This document shows positions 24,820 to 32,562 of a DNA stretch of 48,214 nucleotides, piece by piece; positions within the stretch are counted from its first letter, which is position 1; each line of letters begins with the position of its first letter. A model generated the notes under the pieces. It saw nothing but the letters and a program-made list of their open reading frames with translations. It did no database searches and had not been told where the DNA came from. The position numbers and the translations under genes are program-made. Location: positions 1-48,214 of the forward strand of contig JACPIF010000006.1 in the NCBI GenBank assembly GCA_016188215.1, in the 5' to 3' direction. This DNA is from Candidatus Woesearchaeota archaeon. Its GTDB lineage: Archaea; Nanobdellota; Nanobdellia; Woesearchaeales; JACPIF01.

Positions 24820-24926
24820 GCAAGTGGTCGGTGACATAAATGTCACCTCCTGGTGTGCGAGTGAGTCCCCGAATAGCAGTCTTACTTCAGGTTCGGGGAC
24901 ATATATTGCCAGCGCGACCAGTTACA
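24820..24926 (+). ncRNA. Structured RNA, copy E (family with copies at 40565 and 48046)
   Basis: Closing stem TGGTCG (24825-24830) with CGACCA (24915-24920), hairpin GTGACA-TAAA-TGTCAC (24831-24846), CTGG (24850-24853) with CCAG (24909-24912), and a perfect 9-bp stem GTCCCCGAA/TTCGGGGAC (24865-24900). TTTATAT at about 24792-24798 is spaced for a start near 24820. The core GTCGGTGA-N8-TCACCTCC and the GTCC stem recur on the minus strand at 40645-40565 and 48127-48046. An ACA follows the closing stem (24924-24926), as in H/ACA RNAs, but the hairpin in the expected guide pocket does not fit. It may be a leader element of L30e or a separate RNA. Confidence 0.75.
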
Positions 24927-24962
24927 GATTGATAAAGTCACTATAAATCATCATATTACAAA

Positions 24963-25244
24963 ATGGCAACACAGACAGAAAAGGCATTGGATGAGATAAG
25001 GAAACTGCTCAAGACCAAGAAGCTGGTCATTGGCACTGAGAGGACCCTTAAGGGGCTCCGTGCAGGGAAGGTTGCCAGGGTGTTCTATGCAGCGAACTGC
25101 GCTGCACCGGTGAAGAGCGATATAATGCATTTCAGCAAGCTGACTGCGGTTGAGCCCGTAGAGCTTGAGGTGGACAACCGCGAGCTGGGAGTGATGTGCA
25201 AGAAGCCGTTCTCTATTTCTGTGCTCAGCATTGCAAAGGACTAA
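24963..25244 (+). CDS. rpl30e: Ribosomal protein L30e
   Basis: 93 residues, the L7Ae/L30e fold: KLVIGTERTLKGLRAGKVAR, then VFYAANCAAPVKSDIMHFSK and GVMCKKPFSISVLSI. In archaea this gene commonly lies between rpoA2 and nusA, as here. L30e binds kink-turn RNA in the large subunit and, in yeast, its own transcript. A structured RNA lies just upstream, but I do not see a clear kink-turn in it. The stop overlaps the nusA ATG (TAATG). Confidence 0.96.
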   Translation: MATQTEKALDEIRKLLKTKKLVIGTERTLKGLRAGKVARVFYAANCAAPVKSDIMHFSKLTAVEPVELEVDNRELGVMCKKPFSISVLSIAKD

Positions 25245-25663
25245 TGGCGCCGCGCATAAAGTATGACCTTGCGATGATGAAGTATATCACGCTCTTTGAG
25301 TCCATGAGCGGTGCGCAGGTGAAGGATGCGGTTGAGGATTCAGGTGTGCTCATCTTTATCGTGGGTGAGCACCAGATCGCGAAGGCAATCGGAAAAGGCG
25401 GGAGTACTGTCAAACGGCTGGAGCAACTTACCAAGAAAAAGGCAAAGATTGTTGAGTTTAATGCTGATATTACTGAGTTTATCAGGAATTACATATCGCC
25501 TGTTGAGGCTAGTGAGATTACCAATGAGGATGGATTGTTGACCATCCATGGCAGGGACATGAAGTCAAAAAGCATTCTTATCGGGAGGGAGCGCAGGAAC
25601 CTAAACCTGCTCAAGAGCATCCTGGAAAGGCATTTTGAGGTCAAGGATGTCAGGGTGGTTTAG
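25244..25663 (+). CDS. nusA: NusA-like transcription factor (KH domains)
   Basis: 139 residues from ATG 25244, which overlaps the L30e stop; homology starts there (IKYDLAMMKYITLFESMSGA). It has two KH motifs: VGEHQIAKAIGKGGSTVKRL and ILIGRERRNLNLLK. Archaeal NusA consists of just these KH domains, without the bacterial N-terminal and S1 parts, and is thought to bind nascent RNA. Its place between L30e and S12 is the conserved archaeal order. Confidence 0.95.
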   Translation: MAPRIKYDLAMMKYITLFESMSGAQVKDAVEDSGVLIFIVGEHQIAKAIGKGGSTVKRLEQLTKKKAKIVEFNADITEFIRNYISPVEASEITNEDGLLTIHGRDMKSKSILIGRERRNLNLLKSILERHFEVKDVRVV

Positions 25664-25708
25664 GCAAGCGATACGTTTTTAAAGCCTTATTTATTCCAAA
25701 GATTAAAA

Positions 25709-26146
25709 ATGGCAAAGAAAAGCAGAGGATTGAACACGGCAAAGCGGCTCAAGCATAGAAGGAGCGAGGGCAGATGGAACGATCCTAAATACGTGCGCAG
25801 GGTGCTGAGGCTTAAAGAGAAGGCTGATCCTCTTGAGGGATCTTCACAGGCCAAAGGCCTTGTGCTGGAGAAGGTGCAGCTTGAGGCAAAGCAGCCTAAT
25901 TCAGGAATGAGGAAGTGCGTTCGCGTTCAATTAACTAAAAATGGAAGGCAGGTAACTGCATTCCTGCCGTGGGACGGCGCTACTAAAATGGTCAATGAGC
26001 ACGATGAAGTGTTGATTGAATGCATCGGCGGCACCAAGGGAAGGGCCAAAGGCGATATCCCCGGCGTGAGGTGGCAGGTCATCAAAGTTAATGATCAAAG
26101 CCTACAGGCTTTATTGTCCGGCAAACTGGAGAAGGCGAGGAGATAA
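25709..26146 (+). CDS. rps12: Ribosomal protein S12
   Basis: 145 residues with the archaeal/eukaryotic uS12 sequence: [20 protein letters not shown] with [20 protein letters not shown] in the decoding-centre loop, [20 protein letters not shown] near the end. TTTTTAAAGCC lies about 35 bases upstream and may be an internal promoter. It is followed by rps7 after one base. Confidence 0.97.
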   Translation: MAKKSRGLNTAKRLKHRRSEGRWNDPKYVRRVLRLKEKADPLEGSSQAKGLVLEKVQLEAKQPNSGMRKCVRVQLTKNGRQVTAFLPWDGATKMVNEHDEVLIECIGGTKGRAKGDIPGVRWQVIKVNDQSLQALLSGKLEKARR

Positions 26147-26147
26147 G

Positions 26148-26747
26148 ATGGTAGAAATTAAGGCATTCAACAGGTGGGGAACGCAGGGGATTGAAGTAAT
26201 GGACCCTGGCCTGAAGAATTATATCACTCTGGATGCAAAGTTCGTGCCGAAGACAGGAGCGCGGTATGCGGGCAGCAGGTTCCACAAGAGCAGGACATTC
26301 ATTGTTGAAAGGCTGATAAATAAGTTACAGGTGCCCGGGCACAAGGGAAAGAAGCATTTCAAGACAAGCTACCATATAACAGGAAAGGGGCAGACTGCCT
26401 ATGCGCTCGTTGAAAACGTGTTCAAGGTTATAGAGGCCAAGACCAAAGAGAATCCAATCAAGGTGTTTGTCAAGGCTGTAGAGAATGCTGCTCCGCGGGA
26501 AGAGATCATCACGATTGAATACGGAGGCGCGCGGTACCCAAAGGCAGTTGAGTGCGCTCCACAAAGGAGAATTGATCTGGCATTGCGGTACATGATACAA
26601 GGCGCTTACCACAAGGCATTCAACAACAAGAAGCCGTTCAAGGACTTTTTAGTTGAGGAGATTCTTGCAGCATACCAGAACAATCAGAATTCTGCAGCAA
26701 TCTCAAAGAAGCTTGAGATTGAGAGGCAGGCAGATTCTTCACGATAG
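26148..26747 (+). CDS. rps7: Ribosomal protein S7
   Basis: 199 residues from ATG 26148, one base after the S12 stop: VEIKAFNRWGTQGIEVMDPG, then RFHKSRTFIVERLINKLQVP, GHKGKKHFKTSY and GGARYPKAVECAPQRRIDLA. This is the archaeal uS7 with its long N-terminal extension, head of the small subunit. It is the last gene of the operon; EF-2 or EF-1A, often next in archaea, is absent and a noncoding repeat follows. Confidence 0.97.
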   Translation: MVEIKAFNRWGTQGIEVMDPGLKNYITLDAKFVPKTGARYAGSRFHKSRTFIVERLINKLQVPGHKGKKHFKTSYHITGKGQTAYALVENVFKVIEAKTKENPIKVFVKAVENAAPREEIITIEYGGARYPKAVECAPQRRIDLALRYMIQGAYHKAFNNKKPFKDFLVEEILAAYQNNQNSAAISKKLEIERQADSSR

Positions 26748-26753
26748 TTAGTA

Positions 26754-27044
26754 GCCGTGCGCAGCACTCGTACTCGGTCATTTATTTTTGATTCCCTTTA
26801 GGTTGTGCCAAAATTAGCTTAGTCTTTCTGAAGTTAAACTTGTATTCCTCGTTTAGTTTCTTTTCTTCCTGCCTGTTTCGTCCTGATTAGTTTTTCCTTT
26901 TTCTTTTGTTTTCTTTTCCTGTCTTTTTACTCTAAAGGAACTAGAAAATAGCATTGTGCATGTTATATCAGCTGTCTTATTGCTGTAGGTCTCTTTTGCC
27001 TCTGTGAGACGCATAGAACTCAGAGCGCTGGACGCGAGCCTGCG
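26754..27044. repeat. Dispersed noncoding element, copy B
   Basis: It corresponds to 10004-10258: starts GCCGTGCGCAGCAC, then TCATTTATTTTT, CCCTTTAGGTTG, CTTAGTCTTTCTGAAGTTAA, a pyrimidine-rich tract, CATGTTATATCAGCTGTCT, ending CTGGACGCGAGCCTGCG. It fills the gap between the converging rps7 and pilin-like genes. It is 36 bases longer than copy A, mostly in the pyrimidine tract. Confidence 0.7.
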
Positions 27045-27070
27045 CCGAGTGGCAAGTTTGCGTTATACTC

Positions 27071-27784
27071 TCACTTTACCGCAAACATCACAAGATATGG
27101 TTTGCCTGAAATCATATGTTCCGGGTCTTCCAATGCATATACTGATGCGTTCTGGTAGGGGAATACAGTCAGGTTTATGTTATAATTTGTCATATCTGTA
27201 AGGTCTATTGCCTGCTCTGCCTGGAGGGTGGCGAGCATCTTCTCTATAATGCGATAGAGGTACAGCAGCCTGATGTCCTGCTTTACGGAGAATTGGTTCA
27301 AAGAGATGGTGAGATCCTGCTGCTTTACATTGACAGGGAAGCTGACAGAGAATGATACATCATTAAGGTTCATGGAAGCAGAGGCTTTGGGCTGCTCATA
27401 GGAGACAGACCATTCAAGCTGCTCAAACTCTGCAAAGTTGCCAAGGCATGCCAATAGATGCTGCTCTACATACCTGGAAAGATCCTGCTCTATTGCCTGC
27501 TGGGACGGCAGCTTGTTAAGATTGCCTTTCAGGAGGTAGCTCACATTTGCAAGGGCATCTTTAGGAGCGGTGTACAGGCCCTGCCTTCCCGCGAGCTTAA
27601 GCGCATCACTGCTTGTCTTGTCAACGCATGCCTGCATATAGGAGGCGATGCTGCTCCTCTCAAATTTCAGCCTGTCTGGAGAGGCATAGCTAGAGTATAT
27701 GTAATAAAATACTATAAAAAGGAAAATGAGTATGAGCACGCCAAGTACTATAAAGATGCTGAGCTGCGCTTTTGTCTTTTTCAT
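27071..27784 (-). CDS. Pilin-like (class III signal) surface protein
   Basis: 237 residues. The start KKTKAQLSIFIVLGVLILIF has the archaeal class III signal pattern: basic residues, Ala-Gln at the cleavage site, then a hydrophobic helix, as processed by prepilin peptidases. The rest is a soluble mixed alpha/beta domain with two Cys (SYMQACVDKTS and LLACLGN) and no pilin family I can name. Its ATG overlaps the stop of the 495-residue adhesin-like gene (ATGA), so the two are coupled and probably work together at the surface. Confidence 0.65.
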   Translation of the reverse strand: MKKTKAQLSIFIVLGVLILIFLFIVFYYIYSSYASPDRLKFERSSIASYMQACVDKTSSDALKLAGRQGLYTAPKDALANVSYLLKGNLNKLPSQQAIEQDLSRYVEQHLLACLGNFAEFEQLEWSVSYEQPKASASMNLNDVSFSVSFPVNVKQQDLTISLNQFSVKQDIRLLYLYRIIEKMLATLQAEQAIDLTDMTNYNINLTVFPYQNASVYALEDPEHMISGKPYLVMFAVK

Positions 27785-29268
27785 GGAAGGTATTTCTTTA
27801 TGAGAGGATGATTGGGCGGCAGAACAGTTACCTTAGAGCCGGCTTTCTGGCTCACCACATTATCCCTGATAGTTGTATCAAAATCAGAATAATTTGTTGT
27901 GTACGTGTATACAAGATTGTCGCTCATCTCAGAGAGAGGAAGCTGGAAATTTGTCTTGAGGAAGCGGTGCATTGAATTATTGACCTGCCTCTCATATAGG
28001 GTGTGATATCTGCTTGCAAATGTCCGGGATATCTCAGGATGCTGTTGAGTGTAGGAAATCCTGAGCTGGGGAATAAAGATGAAGCCTGCATCTAATGTGA
28101 AGGATGCAGATGCGTTTGGCAGGCTGATATGAAAGAGCTGAAGGCTGCTGCTTACTACCGAAGAGCCCTTTATATGGTGCCTCAAGTATGAAACGAATCC
28201 ATGCATCTCTATTTTCTTGCTCACGAAATCAATTATTGCGCACTGGTTGCAGTTATTGTCATGCTTTTCCACCCAGTCTTTTCTGGTGCAAACTTTGAAC
28301 TGGGAAGAATTTTGGGGGATGGAAATGGCAAAATCCCTTCTTGTATCCTCAAAAGAATAGAAGGCGTAGGTGCTTAAAGGCATTAAAAATGCACAAATAA
28401 AGCCGAGAGACGGATTAAGGTAGACAGACGCATTGGTTGCGGTCTGGACAGTTTCAGTAAATGCGCCGTAGGGACCTTCAATGCCTGAGAAGCTTAAGGA
28501 GCCGTTGCTCAGGTTGTAGTATGCCGGTATTGTCTTTGTAATGACTAATGAGCTGCCTTCAGTTGCATTAAATGATGTGTGTGCAAATGACTTGTCTGTT
28601 ATGTTTATCTCATAGTCGCCATCAAAGCTTATCTGGATATCCTGCTGCTTCACCTTTACTGTGGCATTCTTCAGATCCCTCAAGGTGATGCTGTCGCTCA
28701 TCAAAGAGTCTGCCTTGCCTAAAAAGAAAGTTTGCGAGCCTGCATTAAGGTCTTCTACATTCGTTGTGATTGAGCCATCTTTAATCACAGAATCTGCGTG
28801 CTCTGCCGTCAAATTACCTTGCTTGTATTTGACGTTTACGCCATTATTAATTATAGTCTGTTGAACATTTAAGTAATCTAAATTACTAAAATAAAAGCTG
28901 TCTTGCTCAAACTCGGCATTATTATTTTCATCTCCAACATTTATGTCTAATTCCTGGATATTATATTTCTTCTTTAATGCCTTTGCAAGCTTCTGCTGGT
29001 TAAGTTCATCAAAACGCCAGTCAGGAATACTATCAAAATAAATGTAAATTTGATCTGATGTCATGCCACTTAAATCAACTGTTTCCCAGTTAGTATTTGC
29101 ATCTATAGGTGTGCCAGGACCTTCTCCACCTGAACCTGGGATAGTGGGTAAACTGTCTCCTGGCGAAATGGGGGTCTGAGGTCCCTCTACTGTGTCAGGA
29201 GCACTCACAGTATTAACAAAAAATACAAAGAGTAAAAGGTAAATAGCTACTTTAGATAGTTTTGCCAA
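27781..29268 (-). CDS. Full-length adhesin-like surface protein of the cassette array
   Basis: 495 residues beginning at a TTG (29268) with a signal peptide (VAIYLLLFVFFVNTVSA). A module shared with the proteins at 29883 and 31195 follows (about 85-240): LDINVGDENNNAEFEQDSFY, TIINNGVNVKYKQGNLTAEH, ADSVIKDGSITTNVEDLNAG, SITLRDLKNATVKV, INITDKSFAHT. The C-terminal half (about 240-495) is unique and contains KDWVEKHDNNCNQCAIIDF. It has no membrane anchor but is coupled to the pilin-like membrane protein. The periodic beta pattern suggests a beta-solenoid or jelly-roll repeat. Confidence 0.65.
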   Translation of the reverse strand: MAKLSKVAIYLLLFVFFVNTVSAPDTVEGPQTPISPGDSLPTIPGSGGEGPGTPIDANTNWETVDLSGMTSDQIYIYFDSIPDWRFDELNQQKLAKALKKKYNIQELDINVGDENNNAEFEQDSFYFSNLDYLNVQQTIINNGVNVKYKQGNLTAEHADSVIKDGSITTNVEDLNAGSQTFFLGKADSLMSDSITLRDLKNATVKVKQQDIQISFDGDYEINITDKSFAHTSFNATEGSSLVITKTIPAYYNLSNGSLSFSGIEGPYGAFTETVQTATNASVYLNPSLGFICAFLMPLSTYAFYSFEDTRRDFAISIPQNSSQFKVCTRKDWVEKHDNNCNQCAIIDFVSKKIEMHGFVSYLRHHIKGSSVVSSSLQLFHISLPNASASFTLDAGFIFIPQLRISYTQQHPEISRTFASRYHTLYERQVNNSMHRFLKTNFQLPLSEMSDNLVYTYTTNYSDFDTTIRDNVVSQKAGSKVTVLPPNHPLIKKYLP

Positions 29269-29306
29269 GTTAAAGATTTATATATGATAAGACTATTTAA
29301 TATTTA

Positions 29307-29831
29307 TCAAAAAGCATTGACTTTTGTAAAAGTAGCTTCGCTTATGGGAATTATGTAAGCGCCTTTTGATGGTCCTTTAAATCCTATAGATATATAACCT
29401 TCTGGAAATACAAAGACATAATCTATCTGTCCCTTCAATCTTTGATTCAATCTTAGAAATCTATCAAAATCAATTTTAGGATCAGTTTTAAAAATATTTT
29501 GGAAATTTCCAAAGTTTGGTCTAGTAAAGAAATATTCTTCCCATTCACCAGGTCTATATCGCAGAAACGTTTGCCTTGACATAAATTCCTGCGTTGGAGG
29601 AATTAGTCTGGCATTAGGATAAATGTCATCCTTTGGCGTAGCTCTTTCATAAACTTGATCTATACAGATATTATATTGCCTACCTTTATATTCGCAAGGT
29701 CCAAAGTCTCTTGTTGAAGGGGAAGCGTTCTGCGCATATGCAGGATTTACTGCTTTATCTATTGTAACTGGCATTACAGCCGCAGCAATTCCACCCACAA
29801 GTGCCACTAGGCCTTCTAAAGCTTTGTTCAT
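29307..29831 (-). CDS. Secreted protein of the cassette array, unknown fold
   Basis: 174 residues with an N-terminal hydrophobic signal ending NPAYAQ, the same AYAQ cleavage context as the two thioredoxin-like proteins of the array. The mature protein has a two-Cys N-terminus (GPCEYKGRQYNICIDQ) and a beta-rich end (YVFVFPEGYISIGFKGPSKG). Its promoter GAAAGATTTAAATA is identical to those of the other two cassettes. It occupies the position that thioredoxin-like genes hold in the other cassettes. Function unknown. Confidence 0.65.
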   Translation of the reverse strand: MNKALEGLVALVGGIAAAVMPVTIDKAVNPAYAQNASPSTRDFGPCEYKGRQYNICIDQVYERATPKDDIYPNARLIPPTQEFMSRQTFLRYRPGEWEEYFFTRPNFGNFQNIFKTDPKIDFDRFLRLNQRLKGQIDYVFVFPEGYISIGFKGPSKGAYIIPISEATFTKVNAF

Positions 29832-29856
29832 AGTAATGCTTAATTATACCTTAGAC

Positions 29857-29870
29857 TATTTAAATCTTTC
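29857..29870 (-). promoter_or_regulatory. Cassette promoter 1
   Basis: GAAAGATTTAAATA on the minus strand, 26 bases before the ATG at 29831. The same 14 bases precede the first gene of each cassette (see 31168 and 32500). It combines a purine-rich BRE-like part with a TATA box. Confidence 0.7.
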
Positions 29871-29882
29871 CCTTTTTAACCA

Positions 29883-30599
29883 CTAAAGAGTTACAAAAAG
29901 AGTATAATTAGGGGTGTGTGCAAATGATTTGTCAGTTATGTTAATTATGTAGCTGTCAGATGCAAAGATTTCGACCTTTTGGTTGTCTATTTTAAATGTG
30001 GAATTTTTTATGTTTCTTATGGTGATGCTGTTTGTCATTAAATAATCTGCCTGGCCAAGGAAAAAGAATAGTGCTCCAGCATTTAAATCATCCACGTTAG
30101 TTGAGATGGAGCCATCCTTAATGACAGAATCTGCGTGCTCTGCAGTCAGGTTGCCCTGCTTGAACTTTACATTTATGCCGTTGTTTATTACCGTAGTGCC
30201 AATCCCCAGATACTGAGCACTATCGAAAAAGAAGCTGTCTGATTCGAATTCAGCATTATTCGTATTGCTTCCTAGATCAATATTAACATTTTCCAGGCTA
30301 TACTTCTTCTCTAGTGCTTCCTCAAGTTCGTCATCATCCAACTCATCAAATCTATTAGTGGGAATGTTATCAAAGAATTTTAGGATTTGCTCTGAGTTCA
30401 TCTCCCAGACTGGTGAGGTTTCCCAGTTCCAGTTAGGAGAATTAATAACGTCTTCTGGAATGCCCGGGCCAGAAGTTGTACCCTCTATTCCTGATCCTGG
30501 CGTAACATCAAAACCATTTTGAGCTAATGCAAATCCTATAACAAGGATAAGCAGATGTAAATAAATCAATAATACCTTAAGGTATGCTTCTTTTAGCAT
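29883..30599 (-). CDS. Short adhesin-like paralogue
   Basis: 238 residues, signal peptide (VLLIYLHLLILVIGFALA) and the shared module: VNIDLGSNTNNAEFESDSFF, TVINNGINVKFKQGNLTAEH, ADSVIKDGSISTNVDDLNAG, SITIRNIKNSTFKIDNQKVE, ending INITDKSFAHT plus nine residues. It stops where the 495-residue protein goes on, so it lacks the C-terminal half. A TATA-like CTTATATAAG lies about 25 bases before the ATG. The last 40 codons are nearly identical in DNA to those of the 31195 gene, suggesting duplication or gene conversion. Confidence 0.65.
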   Translation of the reverse strand: MLKEAYLKVLLIYLHLLILVIGFALAQNGFDVTPGSGIEGTTSGPGIPEDVINSPNWNWETSPVWEMNSEQILKFFDNIPTNRFDELDDDELEEALEKKYSLENVNIDLGSNTNNAEFESDSFFFDSAQYLGIGTTVINNGINVKFKQGNLTAEHADSVIKDGSISTNVDDLNAGALFFFLGQADYLMTNSITIRNIKNSTFKIDNQKVEIFASDSYIINITDKSFAHTPNYTLFVTL

Positions 30600-30637
30600 T
30601 GCTTAAATTTTAATAATTCAGCTTATATAAGTTTCTA

Positions 30638-31138
30638 TTACAAAGTTGATAGATGTCTTACATTATTATTGATCTGAGCTCTTATCCTATTAAATTCAGT
30701 ATCACTTGTGGGACCACCATAATGGCTTGCAAGTCTTCTTCCATTCTTGAAATATATCACTGATGGATATTCAGCAAACCCAAATTTCTGAATTGCTTCT
30801 TCGGCTGTTAAATCGCCGCTTAATGCTCTGTATACTAAGAATTTCATGTCCCTTAATTCCTCTCTATTTGAGATTTCTGCCAAAATTTGGGCTAGGCGGC
30901 CACTGGGTGAATTTGGATTGGGTCCCTCGCTATAATACAATAATACACTTTTCCCCTCTGCTATTTGGGCATCAAGTGTAGATTTGTTTATTTTAATAAA
31001 GCGCCCTCCTGAAATTACATCTTCTACTGATCTAATTGAAGCACTTTGCGCATACGCTGGTGAAAAAGCTGCAGCTAAGGCTGTCAGCCCTATAGCGCCC
31101 GCTCCTGCCCCAAGTAGTTGCCTTCTGCTGTAGTCCAT
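30638..31138 (-). CDS. Tat-exported thioredoxin-fold protein lacking CxxC
   Basis: 166 residues. The twin-arginine signal SRRQLLGAGAGAIGLTALAA ends SPAYAQ. A thioredoxin-like fold follows: KSVLLYYSEGPNPNSPSGRL (where CxxC normally sits), then KFLVYRALSGD, FGFAEYPSVIYFKNGRRLAS with the cis-Pro. Both redox Cys are missing, so disulfide chemistry is unlikely; it may be a binding or chaperone-like domain. First gene of its cassette, with the repeated GAAAGATTTAAATA promoter 30 bases before the ATG. Confidence 0.75.
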   Translation of the reverse strand: MDYSRRQLLGAGAGAIGLTALAAAFSPAYAQSASIRSVEDVISGGRFIKINKSTLDAQIAEGKSVLLYYSEGPNPNSPSGRLAQILAEISNREELRDMKFLVYRALSGDLTAEEAIQKFGFAEYPSVIYFKNGRRLASHYGGPTSDTEFNRIRAQINNNVRHLSTL

Positions 31139-31167
31139 ATTGCCCCTTTTGTTCTTTGTTTTACTAG

Positions 31168-31181
31168 TATTTAAATCTTTC
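31168..31181 (-). promoter_or_regulatory. Cassette promoter 2
   Basis: GAAAGATTTAAATA on the minus strand, 30 bases before the ATG of the Tat thioredoxin-like gene. The flanking TTAAAAAAGGAAAG is also shared with cassette promoter 1. Confidence 0.7.
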
Positions 31182-31194
31182 CTTTTTTAACCAC

Positions 31195-31878
31195 TTAATA
31201 GTTACAAATGGGTAATTGAGGGCATTGGGCAGATGACTTGTCAGTTATGTTAATTATGTAATTATCAGATGCAAAGATTTCAACCTTTTGGTTGTCTATC
31301 TTAAATGTGGAATTTTTTATGTTTTTTATGGTGATGCTGTCTGTCATCAAGTAATCAGCTTCTCCTATGAAATACTCATCTTTTCCTGCATCAAGGAAAT
31401 CCACGTTTGCAGAGATGGCATCGCCTTTTATGACTGAATCTGCATAGTCTGCTTGGACTCTCCCATTGCTATATCTCACATTTTGGCCATTATTGATAAT
31501 AGTGGTACTGTAATCTGCTGTGGGGGTTATCTCTAAATAATCAACATCATCAAAGTAAAAGCTGTCATCCTCTATTTCTACAGTATTTACCTGGTTGCCT
31601 ACCTTGATTTCTACATCATTGAGGTTGTATTTCTTCTTTATGGCCCTGCCCAGAAGGATTTGGTCAAGCTCATCGAAGCGGAAGGATGGGATGCTTTGGA
31701 AGTTTGCTTCTATTTGAAATTCGTTTAGTGTACCGACATTGTCTGCCTGAAAATCGAATTTTTCTGGAACTGCTCCTTCTGGTTCGGTATATGCCACTCC
31801 TCCCGGGGGTGGTTCTGCACTGACTAAATTAAATGCAGAAAATAGTAGCACAATAAAAAGGAATAGCTTTAGCTGCAT
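31195..31878 (-). CDS. Short adhesin-like paralogue
   Basis: 227 residues with a signal peptide (LFLFIVLLFSAFNLVSA) and the shared module: VEIKVGNQVNTVEIEDDSFY, TTIINNGQNVRYSNGRVQAD, YADSVIKGDAISANVDFLDA, SITIKNIKNSTFKIDNQKVE, ending INITDKSSAQ and a short tail. It is truncated at the same point as the 29883 paralogue and shares its 3' DNA. TTTATATTTATAAA lies about 17-30 bases before the ATG. Third copy in the array. Confidence 0.65.
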   Translation of the reverse strand: MQLKLFLFIVLLFSAFNLVSAEPPPGGVAYTEPEGAVPEKFDFQADNVGTLNEFQIEANFQSIPSFRFDELDQILLGRAIKKKYNLNDVEIKVGNQVNTVEIEDDSFYFDDVDYLEITPTADYSTTIINNGQNVRYSNGRVQADYADSVIKGDAISANVDFLDAGKDEYFIGEADYLMTDSITIKNIKNSTFKIDNQKVEIFASDNYIINITDKSSAQCPQLPICNY

Positions 31879-31913
31879 ATTTTTAATTTCCCTTTATAAA
31901 TATAAAAAGCTTC

Positions 31914-32465
31914 CTATAACCCAAAAGAATCTGAAACTTGTTTTCTAAACCATATTTTCCAGTCATTTACATTATCTCTGTTTGGACCACCGGTTGCCGT
32001 ATAAACCATTTTTCCATCCTTATAGAAGACTATGGCTGGAATTCCTTTCAAACCGTATTCCTGCATTCTACTTCTTAACATCCTGTTAAGATCTGGTCTT
32101 TCACAATTATCCAAATATTTTGTAAACTTTACCCTTCCTTCAAATTCTGAATGTGTATCTCTAACAACTTCTGCCAATCTTCTGGAATAATCACTTCCAT
32201 TATCATAAAAAAAGACTACAACATTTCCTTTACTAATCTCTTCAGAATAATTGTTTGAACAAATACTCCTAAAATTGCTCTCGGCTAGTGTTTCATCAAC
32301 AGTTCTATAAGGTATAGAAGCACTTGGGTCTTGCCCGTTTTGCTGTGCATAGGCAGCCTTCGGAGTAAGGTAATCTGCAAGCTCTGTCCTAAGTGCGGGC
32401 TGGGCTGCGCTAAAGCCGACAAGACCGGCTAGTCCAGCTGCCAATCCCTTGATGAAGTGTGCCAT
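31914..32465 (-). CDS. Secreted thioredoxin-fold protein lacking CxxC
   Basis: 183 residues from ATG 32465, which follows GGGGGTGGGGG; a GTG at 32477 is possible but overlaps that purine run. The signal region is AHFIKGLAAGLAGLVGFSAA with cleavage near KAAYAQ. The thioredoxin fold shows NVVVFFYDNGSDYSRRLAEV (no CxxC) and YGLKGIPAIVFYKDGKMVYT with the cis-Pro. Two other Cys (RSICSNN and LDNCERPD) remain. Related in layout to the 30638 protein. First gene of the outermost cassette, with the GAAAGATTTAAATA promoter. Confidence 0.72.
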   Translation of the reverse strand: MAHFIKGLAAGLAGLVGFSAAQPALRTELADYLTPKAAYAQQNGQDPSASIPYRTVDETLAESNFRSICSNNYSEEISKGNVVVFFYDNGSDYSRRLAEVVRDTHSEFEGRVKFTKYLDNCERPDLNRMLRSRMQEYGLKGIPAIVFYKDGKMVYTATGGPNRDNVNDWKIWFRKQVSDSFGL

Positions 32466-32499
32466 ATTTGCCCCCACCCCCTACCTCTTGTTCTACACC

Positions 32500-32513
32500 T
32501 ATTTAAATCTTTC
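32500..32513 (-). promoter_or_regulatory. Cassette promoter 3
   Basis: GAAAGATTTAAATA on the minus strand, 35 bases before the ATG at 32465. Identical to the other two cassette promoters. Confidence 0.7.
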
Positions 32514-32562
32514 TATTTTATTGTCCCTTAAGAGTAGTACTTAATAGTGAATGCACTAAGGT

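Noticed and set aside
24820-24926. The rpoA2-L30e intergenic RNA as a tRNA
   Set aside because: It has no T arm of the right geometry, no anticodon arm and no 7-bp acceptor with the expected spacing; related copies exist elsewhere.
24820-24926. The same RNA as an H/ACA guide RNA
   Set aside because: An ACA follows the closing stem, but the region that should be an open guide pocket is itself a perfect hairpin, and copies C and D do not clearly keep the ACA.
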